DNA from: Bacillota bacterium
GTDB lineage: Bacteria > Bacillota > Sulfobacillia > Symbiobacteriales > Symbiobacteriaceae
Length of the DNA stretch: 32,912 bases
Direction: 5' to 3'
Assembly (NCBI GenBank): GCA_023623185.1
Contig: JAMNXV010000024.1
Coordinates: 1-32,912 of the forward strand
Within the stretch, counting starts at the first letter, position 1. Each line of letters begins with the position of its first letter. Below, piece by piece: positions 22,691 to 30,135 of the stretch. Below the pieces are notes generated by a model. That model was not told the DNA's origin. It made no database searches and saw only the letters and a list, made by a program, of their open reading frames with translations. Both the position numbers and the translations under genes were made by a program.

Positions 22691-24309
22691 GCCAGTTCCT
22701 CCTCGGCGAGCTGGGAGGCCACAATCTCCCGGTAGACCTCACAGCTCTGCAGTAGTTCGCGATGGGTGCCCATGCCGGCCACGCGGCCCTGGTCCAGCAC
22801 GATGATGCGGTCGGCGTCCATGACCGTGCTGACCCGCTGCGCAACGATGAAGACCGTCGACCGGGCGATCTCCGGCTTCAGCGCGGCCCGCAGCCGGGCG
22901 TCGGTGCGGAAGTCGAGGGCGGAGAAGTTGTCATCGAAGATGTAGATCGCCGGCCGGCGCACCAGGGCCCGGGCGATGGTCAGCCGCTGCTTCTGACCGC
23001 CGGAGACGTTGGTGCCGCCCTGGGCGATCTCGCTGGCGTAGCCGTCCTTCATCTCGGCGATGAAGCCGTCAGCCTGGGCGATGGCGGCGGCCCGGGCGAT
23101 CTCTTCCTCCGTGGCGTCGGCCTTGCCGAAGCGGATGTTTTCCGCGATGGTGCCGCTGAAGAGCATGGCCCGCTGCGGCACGTAGCCGATGCCGGCCCGG
23201 AGGTCGGCCTGGCGCCACTCACGCACATCGACGCCGTCCACCAGCACGGCGCCTTCCTGCACGTCGTAGTAGCGGGGGATCAGATTGACCAGGGTGGTCT
23301 TCCCGGCGCCGGTGCCGCCGATGATGGCGGTGACCTCGCCGGGGCGCGCCCGGAAGGAGATCGACTCCAGGGCCGGGCGCTCGGCGCCGGGGTACCGGAA
23401 GGTCACGTTTCGGAACTCCACCTCCCCGCGCACAGGGCCAGACGCGCGGGGTTCGGGCGGGTCGGCGATGGCCGGCACGACGTCCAGCACCTCGTTGATG
23501 CGCGCGGCGGAGGCCGAGGCGCGGGGCAGCAGGACGAACATCATCGAAAGCAGCATCATCGAGAACATGATGTGCATCACGTACTGGATGAAGGCCATCA
23601 GGTCGCCGACCTCCATGTGGCCGGCGTCGATGCGGATGCCGCCGAACCAGACCACCGCGATGGCCGTGAGGTTCATCAGCAGCATCATCACGGGCATGAG
23701 CGCGCCCATCAGCCGGTTGACCGTGATGGCCGTTTCGGTGAGGTCGCGGTTGGCGTCGACGAACCGCTCCTGCTCGTAGGCCACGCGGTTGAATGCCCGG
23801 ATGACCCGGATGCCGGTCAGCCCCTCCCGCACGACCCGGTTGAGCCGGTCGATCTTCTGCTGCATCGCCCGGAAGAGCGGAAGCGCCTTCGCCGCCACCG
23901 CGCCGATGGTGGCGCCCAGCACCGGCAGCACGAAGACGATGACCAGCGACAGGGTGGGGTCCTTGGAGAGCGCCATGATCACGCCGCCGATCGCCATCAT
24001 GGGCGCGAAGAGCAGCATGCGGAGCATGACCATGACCACGTTCTGCACCTGGGTGATGTCATTGGTGGTGCGGGTGATGAGCGTGGCGGCGCCGAAGCGG
24101 TCTACCTCGTGCAGGGAGAACCCCTGGACCCGGCTGAAGACCGCCTTGCGCAGGTCGCGGCCGAGGCCCATCGAGACCCGGCTGGAGAAGTAGCTCGCCA
24201 GCACGGCCACCGCCGTGCCGCCCAGGGCCACCAAGAGCATCAGCGCGCCGACGCGCAGGATGTAGCCGGTGTCGCCGCTTACGATGCCGACGTCGACGAT
24301 GTCCGCCAT
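22687..24309 (-). CDS. ABC exporter subunit, degenerate-site half (main frame)
   Basis: This 540-residue frame holds most of an ABC half-transporter: membrane helices to about residue 290, then Walker A GGTGAGKTTLV, signature VSGGQKQRL and Walker B IYIFDDNFSALD. The second Asp replaces the catalytic Glu, marking the degenerate ATP site of heterodimeric exporters. The N-terminus is short: the family's first helix is missing from this frame and is found in another frame immediately upstream (24410-24309), joined by TGATG. The ATG at 24309 has no ribosome site of its own, so either coupled re-initiation or a sequence frameshift is involved. It lies between the MarR gene and the second exporter subunit. 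Confidence 0.9.
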   Translation of the reverse strand: MADIVDVGIVSGDTGYILRVGALMLLVALGGTAVAVLASYFSSRVSMGLGRDLRKAVFSRVQGFSLHEVDRFGAATLITRTTNDITQVQNVVMVMLRMLLFAPMMAIGGVIMALSKDPTLSLVIVFVLPVLGATIGAVAAKALPLFRAMQQKIDRLNRVVREGLTGIRVIRAFNRVAYEQERFVDANRDLTETAITVNRLMGALMPVMMLLMNLTAIAVVWFGGIRIDAGHMEVGDLMAFIQYVMHIMFSMMLLSMMFVLLPRASASAARINEVLDVVPAIADPPEPRASGPVRGEVEFRNVTFRYPGAERPALESISFRARPGEVTAIIGGTGAGKTTLVNLIPRYYDVQEGAVLVDGVDVREWRQADLRAGIGYVPQRAMLFSGTIAENIRFGKADATEEEIARAAAIAQADGFIAEMKDGYASEIAQGGTNVSGGQKQRLTIARALVRRPAIYIFDDNFSALDFRTDARLRAALKPEIARSTVFIVAQRVSTVMDADRIIVLDQGRVAGMGTHRELLQSCEVYREIVASQLAEEELA

Positions 24310-24410
24310 CAGGGCAGGTAGAGCTCGGCCACGGCCTGCAGGAACACCAGAAGCAGGGTGAGCGCGGCAAGGGGCGCGTACGGTTTCAGGAAGCGGAGCA
24401 GCTTGATCAC
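24309..24410 (-). CDS. N-terminal piece of the ABC exporter subunit (frame-split)
   Basis: A GTG at 24410, two bases after the marR stop, begins 33 residues (VIKLLRFLKPYAPLAALTLL, then LVFLQAVAELYLP) that match the N-terminus and first membrane helix of ABC exporters. The frame then ends at TGA, overlapping the ATG of the next frame (TGATG). Joining the two by a -1 shift gives LYLP-LMADIVDVG, close to the usual sequence of the family. It is therefore best read as the broken 5' end of the subunit, whether through sequencing error, real mutation or recoding. Confidence 0.75.
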   Translation of the reverse strand: MIKLLRFLKPYAPLAALTLLLVFLQAVAELYLP

Positions 24411-24411
24411 G

Positions 24412-24888
24412 TCAGGCGTTCTCTCCTTCCCGGGTGGCCAGGTAGCGTTCCAGTGCACGGAGCAGAATGCGCATTCCCTGCTCCACGGCGGCCAGCTCCT
24501 CCTCGGGCACGTTCGCCGCCACGGCCTGCCAGGCGGCCTGCAGCTCCCGCGCCGTGTGTTCCAGGGCCGGGCCGGCGGCAGGCGTGGCATAGAGCCGGAT
24601 GAGCCGCTGGTCAGCGGGGTCCGACGCTTTTCGGACGTATCCCCGACGGGCCAGGTGGTCGACCGTGCGCGAGACGTGGCTCTTCACCATGGCGACGCGC
24701 CGGGCCAGTTCGGAGACGGTGATGCCGGGCTCGCGCGCGATCTCCCGGAGCATGAAGAAGACAGGGGGCGGCATGGCCGACTCCCGGAACACGTCGTTGA
24801 GCGCGACGCGCATCTCCCGGTTCAGCCGGTGCCACAGCTCACCGATTTCAGAGCGCAAGGGCGGCAAGCGGTTCACCTCGTTCGCCAT
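24412..24888 (-). CDS. MarR family transcriptional regulator
   Basis: A 158-residue winged-helix regulator: GITVSELARRVAMVKSHVSR forms the helix-turn-helix, then DHLARRGYVRKASDPADQRL is the wing, with the conserved DxR (DPADQR). The C-terminal helix supports dimerisation. It directly precedes the two exporter subunits in one transcript, the usual layout for drug-responsive exporters. The annotated ATG at 24888 has no ribosome site and overlaps a perfect palindrome; a TTG at 24867 with GAGGTG six bases upstream is a credible alternative start (137 + 14 residues shorter N-terminus not included). It probably represses its own operon and is released by exporter substrates. Confidence 0.93.
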   Translation of the reverse strand: MANEVNRLPPLRSEIGELWHRLNREMRVALNDVFRESAMPPPVFFMLREIAREPGITVSELARRVAMVKSHVSRTVDHLARRGYVRKASDPADQRLIRLYATPAAGPALEHTARELQAAWQAVAANVPEEELAAVEQGMRILLRALERYLATREGENA

Positions 24889-24900
24889 CGAACGTTCGAT
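24887..24900. promoter_or_regulatory. Likely MarR operator
   Basis: ATCGAACGTTCGAT is a perfect 14-bp palindrome placed just downstream of the predicted transcription start and touching the first possible start codon of marR. That is a typical autoregulatory position. Confidence 0.6.
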
Positions 24901-24910
24901 ACAGAACTAA

Positions 24911-24939
24911 ATCATACGACGGCCCCGCCCGGTTTGCAA
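24911..24939 (-). promoter_or_regulatory. Promoter of the marR-ABC operon
   Basis: On the - strand, TTGCAA (24939-24934) and TATGAT (24916-24911) are 17 bases apart, with four and five consensus bases. The start would be near 24904, immediately before the palindrome. Confidence 0.65.
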
Positions 24940-24944
24940 GCGCG

Positions 24945-24976
24945 CGAAAAGCGGTCCCCGCAGGGACCGCTTTTCG
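24945..24976 (-). terminator. Terminator of the zinc-ribbon membrane gene
   Basis: A perfect 14-bp stem (arms 24945-24958 and 24963-24976, loop of four) follows the stop of the 24979-25272 gene. The - strand copy ends with CTTTTCG, a short U-rich stretch inside the 3' arm. It separates that gene from marR. Confidence 0.8.
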
Positions 24977-24978
24977 GG

Positions 24979-25272
24979 TTACGCTTCCGGGGGCGAATCC
25001 GGAGGTGCGAGCCGTGCGCCGCAGTTTGGGCAGACCCGCGGCCGGAACTCGACTCCCAGGCCTTTCTGGCACGCCGGGCAGCGCCAGTCCCGCCAGATGA
25101 AGAGGAGAGCGCCGATCACGACCACCAGGAGGGTGATCATCCCATACCGGTCGCCGAAGATCTGGCCGATCGCAGAAGCGCCCACGACCATCAGCAGGGC
25201 GGCCGACACCAGGGTCGCCACGAACCGTCGCCGCCGTCGCTCTACCAGCTGCCACATTTCTTCCGGTGTCAC
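24979..25272 (-). CDS. Small membrane protein with C-terminal zinc ribbon
   Basis: A 97-residue protein starting at a GTG with GGAGGAGG upstream. A basic N-terminus (VERRRRRF) leads into two membrane helices, at about residues 17-38 and 43-60. The C-terminal tail has four cysteines in two CxxC pairs (CPACQKG and CPNCGAR), which form a short zinc ribbon on the cytoplasmic side if the helices make a hairpin. I recognise no specific family. Its own promoter and terminator suggest a single-gene unit. Confidence 0.85.
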   Translation of the reverse strand: MTPEEMWQLVERRRRRFVATLVSAALLMVVGASAIGQIFGDRYGMITLLVVVIGALLFIWRDWRCPACQKGLGVEFRPRVCPNCGARLAPPDSPPEA

Positions 25273-25309
25273 TCGGTCGGCCTCCTCCAGTCAAGCTAGA
25301 CCTATAAAC

Positions 25310-25339
25310 ACTATAACGCAATAAACTTTGCCAATTCAA
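25310..25339 (-). promoter_or_regulatory. Promoter of the zinc-ribbon membrane gene
   Basis: On the - strand, TTGAAT (25339-25334) and TATAGT (25315-25310) are 18 bases apart, with four and five consensus bases. The surroundings are locally AT-rich. Confidence 0.55.
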
Positions 25340-25497
25340 TCGGGTCCGCCGAGTGGGGGTGCCTGCGTCTCGACACGGGGCTCCAAGTGCTCAAGAAGGT
25401 GAACTTTCCTGGATGCAGAACATTTTGATGAAGGTCATTTCCAGCGGATATCCAATTATGGCTGATAAACCCTAGATCGGTGGGAGGCTCATCAACC

Positions 25498-27339
25498 ATG
25501 CGCTGGACCATCGGAAGAAAACTTGCGACATCTTTCTCTGGCGTCATCCTCCTCATGCTTCTCGCTGCCGGCCTCAGTTTCCGTGCTCTGCTCATTCAGC
25601 AGCAGCGGTACGACCTGCTGGCCAACGACCTGCGGATCGCGCAGATCCACACCGCCCGCCTGGAGGCGGCGGTCCGCGGCCAGGCGCAGGCCGTGCTGGG
25701 ATATGCGGCAGGCATGCCCGACGCGCATACGGAGTACCTCGGCTACCTCGCCGATGCCCAGGCCATCATCTACGACCTGGAGGTCACCGCAGCCAGCGAC
25801 GAGTCCCTGAAGCTGGTGGCCGACCTGCGGGACGCCGGTCAGCGCTTCGACGCGCAGGCCCAGGGCATCTTCCAGATGGAACCCACGGGCGCCCGCCGGG
25901 CCATGGGCACGCTGACCTCGCTCCTCGCGGACTATGTCGATGCCGCCAACGCGATCGCGCAGTACGTGGACCAGCAGGCTGAACAGGTCATGCTCGCCAC
26001 CCAGCAGGAACTGCGGCGCATGCAGTACGCGGCCGGCGCCCTGGCCGGCGTCAGCCTGGTGCTGGCGGTGGTGATCTCCATGACGCTGACGCGCTCGATT
26101 GCTCGCCCGCTCAACCGCGTGGCCGACGTGGCCGGCTGGGTCGCGGGCGGCGACCTCACCGTGCCGGAACTGAACATCCAGTCGCAGGACGAAATCGGGA
26201 TGCTGGCCGCCCTGGTGAACACGATGCTGACGGGCCTGCGCGATCTCATCAGCCAGATCGCCGATTCCGGGCGCCAGGCGACCCGGTGGGCCGAGGAGCT
26301 GCGCACCACCACCGGGACCATGGCCGAATCGTCCCGGCAGGTCGCGGCCGCGGTGAGCCAGATCGCGCAGGGGACGAGCGTCCAGTCGCAGGCCGCGGCC
26401 ACCAGCCTGCAGCAGGTCCGCGAGCTGCAGGACGGCATCGCCCAGATCGCGGCCGGGGCGCAGCGTCAGGCGCAGCAGACCGAGAGCGTGGCCGCCGACG
26501 CCCAGCGGATGATGGCCAATCTCACTGACGTGGCCGAGAAATCGGCGCTGATGCGGGAGATCGCCGAGCAGACCCTTTCCACCGCGCACGCCGGCAAGCG
26601 GGTGGTGGATGAGTCCGTGGAGGCCATGCAGGCCATCCGGAGCAGCGTCGAGCGGTCGGCCGCGCAGGTGGCCCAGCTGGGCGACCTGTCGGGTCAGATC
26701 GGGGCGATCACCGACACCATCACCGCGATCGCCGACCAGACCAACCTGCTCGCCCTCAACGCAGCCATCGAGGCCGCCCGCGCCGGCGATCAGGGGCGGG
26801 GGTTCGCCGTGGTGGCCGAGGAGGTCCGCCAGCTCGCGGAACGGGTGGGCTCGTCCGCCGGCGACATCGCCCAGTTGATCGAGCAGATCCGCACCGCCAC
26901 GGCCCGGGCCGTCAGCGGCATCACCGAGGTGAGCGATCAGGTGCAGAAGGGCGCTCATCTGGCGGAGGACGGCGGGCGCGCCCTGCAGGAGATCGTGGGG
27001 ATGGTCGAGCAGACCACCGGCCACGTGGCGGCGATTTCCGAGGCCGCCGGGCATCTGGTCTCGGTCAGCCAGTCCATCCAGAAGGCCATCGACGAGGTGG
27101 CGGCCATTTCCGGCGGGCATACCGCCGCGACCGAGCAGATGGCCGAGAACGCCCGGCTCGTGACGGAGGCCTTCGAGTCCATCGCGGCGACGGCCGAGCA
27201 GACGGCCGCCTCCAGCCAGGAGGTCGCGGCCTCCACGGAAGAGCTGACCGCCGGCATCGAGCAGATCACGCACTCGGCCAAGCAGCTGGCCGACCTGGCC
27301 TCGGAGCTCAGCGAGCACATCGGCCGCTTCAAGGTCTGA
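25498..27339 (+). CDS. Methyl-accepting chemotaxis protein
   Basis: A 613-residue transmembrane receptor. The ATG at 25498 has GGGAGG upstream; an in-frame GTG at 25480 lacks one. Helix 1 is at about residues 8-30, an external four-helix-bundle-like sensor domain of about 145 residues follows, and helix 2 is at about 176-198. HAMP comes next (RSIARPLNRVADVAGWVAGG), then a long coiled coil with the highly conserved hairpin tip DQTNLLALNAAIEAARAGDQ and GRGFAVVAEEVRQLA (about 411-445). It should pass signals to CheA/CheW and the flagellar motor. There is no CheR-docking pentapeptide at the C-terminus. GCTGATAA at 25461-25468 resembles a sigma-D -10 element, but no matching -35 is present. A strong terminator follows. 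Confidence 0.96.
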   Translation: MRWTIGRKLATSFSGVILLMLLAAGLSFRALLIQQQRYDLLANDLRIAQIHTARLEAAVRGQAQAVLGYAAGMPDAHTEYLGYLADAQAIIYDLEVTAASDESLKLVADLRDAGQRFDAQAQGIFQMEPTGARRAMGTLTSLLADYVDAANAIAQYVDQQAEQVMLATQQELRRMQYAAGALAGVSLVLAVVISMTLTRSIARPLNRVADVAGWVAGGDLTVPELNIQSQDEIGMLAALVNTMLTGLRDLISQIADSGRQATRWAEELRTTTGTMAESSRQVAAAVSQIAQGTSVQSQAAATSLQQVRELQDGIAQIAAGAQRQAQQTESVAADAQRMMANLTDVAEKSALMREIAEQTLSTAHAGKRVVDESVEAMQAIRSSVERSAAQVAQLGDLSGQIGAITDTITAIADQTNLLALNAAIEAARAGDQGRGFAVVAEEVRQLAERVGSSAGDIAQLIEQIRTATARAVSGITEVSDQVQKGAHLAEDGGRALQEIVGMVEQTTGHVAAISEAAGHLVSVSQSIQKAIDEVAAISGGHTAATEQMAENARLVTEAFESIAATAEQTAASSQEVAASTEELTAGIEQITHSAKQLADLASELSEHIGRFKV

Positions 27340-27350
27340 GCGCATGCATC

Positions 27351-27383
27351 GAAAAGCCGCCGCACCGAAAGCGGCGGCTTTTC
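27351..27383 (+). terminator. Terminator of the chemotaxis receptor gene
   Basis: GAAAAGCCGCCGC pairs perfectly with GCGGCGGCTTTTC around a seven-base loop, 11 bases after the stop. The stem ends in a T-run. Confidence 0.9.
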
Positions 27384-27487
27384 CGTCCCCGATGTCGGCA
27401 TACTAGGTGCAGCGCCCGGGTGATGGCCCGCGCCGCGCGGCGACGGGTCGCCACCGCGGGAATCCGCACGCGAAAGGAGCTGACAGG

Positions 27488-27709
27488 TTGAGCACACCCA
27501 CCCAGACCCGGGACGTGACCACCCACGAAATGCTGGTGCTCAACGAGCTGATCCGGCTGGAGTCGGGCGACGTCCAGAAGACCAAGTCGATGCTGGCGAT
27601 GGTCAGCGACCCCGACCTGCGCCAGCAGCTCACCGCCTGCCTGCAGACGGGCCAGGCCCACGTCAGGGCCCTGCATGACTTCTGCCGGGCCCGGGGACTC
27701 GGCGGATAG
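27488..27709 (+). CDS. CotF-like small spore coat protein
   Basis: A 73-residue protein starting at a TTG with AAAGGAG upstream; an open frame continues further 5' but has no ribosome site. Its pattern (THEMLVLNELIRLESGDVQK, then MLAMVSDPDLRQQL, then HVRALHDFCRARGL) resembles the helical CotF coat family, in which a DPDLRxxL segment precedes a final helix. It ends 12 bases before a second CotF-like gene, so the two form a pair. They are probably made in the mother cell and assembled in the coat. The match to CotF is weaker than for the second gene. Confidence 0.75.
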   Translation: MSTPTQTRDVTTHEMLVLNELIRLESGDVQKTKSMLAMVSDPDLRQQLTACLQTGQAHVRALHDFCRARGLGG

Positions 27710-27721
27710 GAGGGATGCACG

Positions 27722-28021
27722 GTGTCGACGGTGATCAGCGCGATCGGCGAGGCCATGGGCATGAAGCCCGAGGACCGGGTAATCGCAGAAGGTCTGCTCA
27801 CAGCGGCCAAGCTGAAGGCGATGGCCTACTGCACAGCCGTTCTGGAGACCACCAACCCCGACCTGCGCCGCCTCCTGACCACTCACCTCACCGACGCCCT
27901 GGCCGAGCATGAACGCTGCACCCGTCTGGCCATCGAGCGCGGGTGGTACAAGGCCCACGCCACGCCCGACGAACTGGTCGGGCAAGCCCTGAAGGACGCA
28001 CGGGAGGTGCTGGAAGGGTAA
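27722..28021 (+). CDS. CotF family spore coat protein
   Basis: A 99-residue helical protein starting at a GTG with GGAGGG upstream. It carries the CotF signature: DRVIAEGLLTAAKLKAMAYC, then ETTNPDLRRLLTTHLTDALA, ending in RGWYKAHATPDELV, with the conserved NPDLRR and RGWY motifs. CotF proteins are spore coat components; in Bacillus the precursor is cleaved. It lies directly after a smaller CotF-like gene and before a terminator. No sporulation sigma promoter was identified with confidence. Its presence supports a spore-forming host. Confidence 0.88.
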   Translation: MSTVISAIGEAMGMKPEDRVIAEGLLTAAKLKAMAYCTAVLETTNPDLRRLLTTHLTDALAEHERCTRLAIERGWYKAHATPDELVGQALKDAREVLEG

Positions 28022-28028
28022 GCGCGGC

Positions 28029-28053
28029 GAAGCCGCCCCGCAGGGGCGGCTTC
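28029..28053. terminator. Bidirectional terminator after the coat genes
   Basis: GAAGCCGCCCC pairs perfectly with GGGGCGGCTTC around a GCA loop, followed on + by TGGTTT. It lies between the coat gene stop and the convergent acetyltransferase stop. Confidence 0.82.
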
Positions 28054-28057
28054 TGGT

Positions 28058-28516
28058 TTACAGCCGGTACCGCATCAGGGGCAGCATCCGCCCCGGGTCG
28101 ACGGTGGAGGCCACCTCCCCCGCCCGCACCGCGCCCATCTTGCGGTAGAACCCCTCCGCATGGGGGTCGGCGTCGATGCGGAGCGCCTTGTACCCATGGC
28201 CTGCGGCCTGCTGCACCGCGTGGCGCCAGAGTTGCCGGCCGATCCCCTGGCCGATGGCCGTCGGGTCGACGAACATGAAGTCCAGGGCACCCTCGTCTGC
28301 CGGGCCTGGCTTCAGGACGTAGAACCCGAGCAGCCTGCCGCGGTGTTCCGCAACAAACACGTCGTGGGCGGCGATCATCGCCTCGGTCACCGTGAGGTCC
28401 TCCCGACACCGTGCGATGAAGTCCGGGTCGTAGCCCCAATACGCCTTGGAGCGCAGCGCCAGGGCAGAGAGCGCCCCGGCCTCGGACGGCCTGGCGCGCC
28501 GGATCCGGCTGAACAT
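28058..28516 (-). CDS. GNAT N-acetyltransferase
   Basis: Started at the ATG at 28516 (AGAGGAG nine bases upstream), the protein has 152 residues; in-frame starts further 5' fit the ribosome site less well. It shows the GNAT core: RRARPSEAGALSALALRSKA, then LLGFYVLKPG, then DFMFVDPTAIGQGIGRQLWR with the acetyl-CoA loop QGIGRQ, and DADPHAEGFYRKMGAVRAGE near the end. These enzymes acetylate amines of small molecules or proteins; the C-terminal EGFYRKMGA resembles YitI/PhnO-like members. It is a single-gene unit between the coat genes and the beta-lactamase-like hydrolase. Confidence 0.9.
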   Translation of the reverse strand: MFSRIRRARPSEAGALSALALRSKAYWGYDPDFIARCREDLTVTEAMIAAHDVFVAEHRGRLLGFYVLKPGPADEGALDFMFVDPTAIGQGIGRQLWRHAVQQAAGHGYKALRIDADPHAEGFYRKMGAVRAGEVASTVDPGRMLPLMRYRL

Positions 28517-28669
28517 GGCCACCATCTCCTCTCGTGACGGGCTGACGCAACTCGTCCAGCGTAAACGGCGGGATGCAGCGGCCGTCCACACGCGCTGTCG
28601 GATCTCACCCCTGACGGCCCGCTGCGGAGCGCCCCCGGGGCTGCGGTGCCGGTGCGGCGTCCCCGCGGG

Positions 28670-29701
28670 TCACCTGGCTGAGGGAGGCTCCAGAAGCACG
28701 GCCTGGACCTCCGCAAGCACATCGGTGACCTCCGACATGGAGAGGTTGGAGAGCACGGCGATGGCGTGGTCATGGGCCGGGGAGTAGAGCGCCACGTTGC
28801 TGTACCCCGGGAGGGTGCCGGTGTGGCCCACCATCTCCTGGCCGCCAATGACCAGACGCCGTACCCCCAGGCCGTACCCTGTCTGCGCGGGCATGTCCTC
28901 GTCAGGGGCGTCCACGAAGGTCAGCATGGACTGGAGTGTGGAATCAGCCAGCAGCCGGCCCCCCAGGAGGCCGTAGGTGAACCGGGCCACGTCGGCGGCG
29001 CTGGCCGTCACGGCGCCGGCGGCGAAGGCCGAGGTCTCCAACGGCGCCCTGAACCGCTCCATGTCCAGCTTGATCCCCAGCCGGCCGGTGCCCAGAACCG
29101 TCACATCGTACCCCCGCACGGTGCCCAGGGAGCGCGCCTCGTCGGCGGTCACGAAGGTGTTCGTCAGCTCCAGGGGCCCGAGCACCTGGTCGTGCAGCAG
29201 GTCGGCAAACGACCGCCCTCCCGCCGCCTCGGCGATGCGGCCGAGGAGCACGTAGTTGCTGTTGGAGTAGTAGTGCTCGGTTCCCGTTGCCGAGCGGGGC
29301 GCCTGCTGCCGGATGACCTCCAGCAACTCCTCGACACGCCACCGACGGCGCAGGAGCACCGTCTTCAGGTTAAAGCCCATGTTCTCGGTGTAGTTGGCAA
29401 GCCCGCTGGTGTGGTTCAGCAGCTGCCGCACGGTGATCCGGTCCCCGTCGGGCATGTCGGGGACGAACCGGCTCACCGGGTCATCCAGCGAGAGCATGCC
29501 CGCCTCGGCCAGCCGCAGGATGAGGGCGGCGGTGTACAGCTTGCTCACGCTGCCGATGTGGAACCGGTCCTCCGCCGTCACGGGCCGCCTGGCCGGCGGG
29601 TCGGCCCAGCCGACGGCGCCCGTCCAGACCAGCTCACCGCCCTGCACCACCGCCACCTGCAGCGCCGGCACGCCCAGCCGCTCCCGCGCGTCCGCGACCA
29701 C
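28670..29701 (-). CDS. Serine hydrolase, class C beta-lactamase/esterase family
   Basis: A 343-residue protein of the beta-lactamase-related serine hydrolase family. The three active-site motifs are intact: SVSK (S-x-x-K with IGSVSKLYTAA), YSN (Y-x-N), and HTG (GHTGTLPGYSN) in place of KTG. The HTG form is common in esterases, D-peptidases and EstB-like proteins rather than true AmpC beta-lactamases. No signal peptide follows the start chosen here. The GTG at 29701 has no good ribosome site. The frame upstream is open for 21 more codons to a TGA, beyond which the same frame encodes a VanZ fragment, so the true N-terminus is uncertain. Confidence 0.87.
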   Translation of the reverse strand: MVADARERLGVPALQVAVVQGGELVWTGAVGWADPPARRPVTAEDRFHIGSVSKLYTAALILRLAEAGMLSLDDPVSRFVPDMPDGDRITVRQLLNHTSGLANYTENMGFNLKTVLLRRRWRVEELLEVIRQQAPRSATGTEHYYSNSNYVLLGRIAEAAGGRSFADLLHDQVLGPLELTNTFVTADEARSLGTVRGYDVTVLGTGRLGIKLDMERFRAPLETSAFAAGAVTASAADVARFTYGLLGGRLLADSTLQSMLTFVDAPDEDMPAQTGYGLGVRRLVIGGQEMVGHTGTLPGYSNVALYSPAHDHAIAVLSNLSMSEVTDVLAEVQAVLLEPPSAR

Positions 29702-29764
29702 CTGCAGGAGCCGGTCGGAGGCGGCCGGGTCCAGCGTGGCCGCCCACGGCTCTCCGCGGCCCGG

Positions 29765-29986
29765 TCAGCCGTTTCCGGGCTCGACGCGGCGGCCCCGCCG
29801 CGCCGGTCGCCGGGGCTGCGCGGCCCGCAACCGCCGCCCCAGCAACCTGCAGGCCAGCCAGCCGGGCAGACCGCCCAGGGTGTTGAGCAGAAGGTCGTCC
29901 ACGTCAAGACCGCCCAGTCCCGTGACAAGCTGGATCAGTTCCAGCGAAAGGCTCACCCCGCACGCGAGGGCGCCCGCCGGGACCAA
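29765..29986 (-). pseudogene. VanZ-family C-terminal fragment
   Basis: A 73-residue frame (TTG start possible at 29986, no ribosome site) contains the second half of a VanZ protein: SLSLELIQLVTG with the conserved Glu, then DVDDLLLNTLGGLPGWLACR with the conserved D-x-x-D-x-x-x-N and Gly. The usual N-terminal membrane helices are absent, and a TGA lies about 70 bases upstream in the same frame. It ends at a TGA in the same frame as the downstream hydrolase. The region further upstream contains the divergent prfC promoter. It is probably a truncated gene; a short functional form cannot be excluded. Confidence 0.65.
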
Positions 29987-30023
29987 CCGGGAGAACCGGG
30001 TCCACCTGGGGGCCCCGCAGACC

Positions 30024-30052
30024 TTGACGCTCTCTTCCCGTCACCGTACAAT
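30024..30052 (+). promoter_or_regulatory. Promoter of prfC
   Basis: TTGACG (30024-30029) and TACAAT (30047-30052) are 17 bases apart, each with five consensus bases. A start near 30059 gives a leader of about 77 bases. The AT-rich AACAAGTTGTATTG follows the -10. Confidence 0.82.
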
Positions 30053-30135
30053 AAACAAGTTGTATTGAAAACCATCGCCGTGCCGCACCGGATGCCGCAC
30101 GTCACTTTGTTGTGCGAAAGGGCGGATCGAGACCC

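Noticed and set aside
25440-25470. Sigma-D promoter before the chemotaxis receptor
   Set aside because: GCTGATAA is a fair -10 match, but no TAAA-type -35 occurs at the right spacing.
25492-27345. 617-codon open frame antisense to the chemotaxis receptor
   Set aside because: It mirrors the receptor's codon pattern and is rich in Gly, His, Leu and Arg with no recognisable domain.
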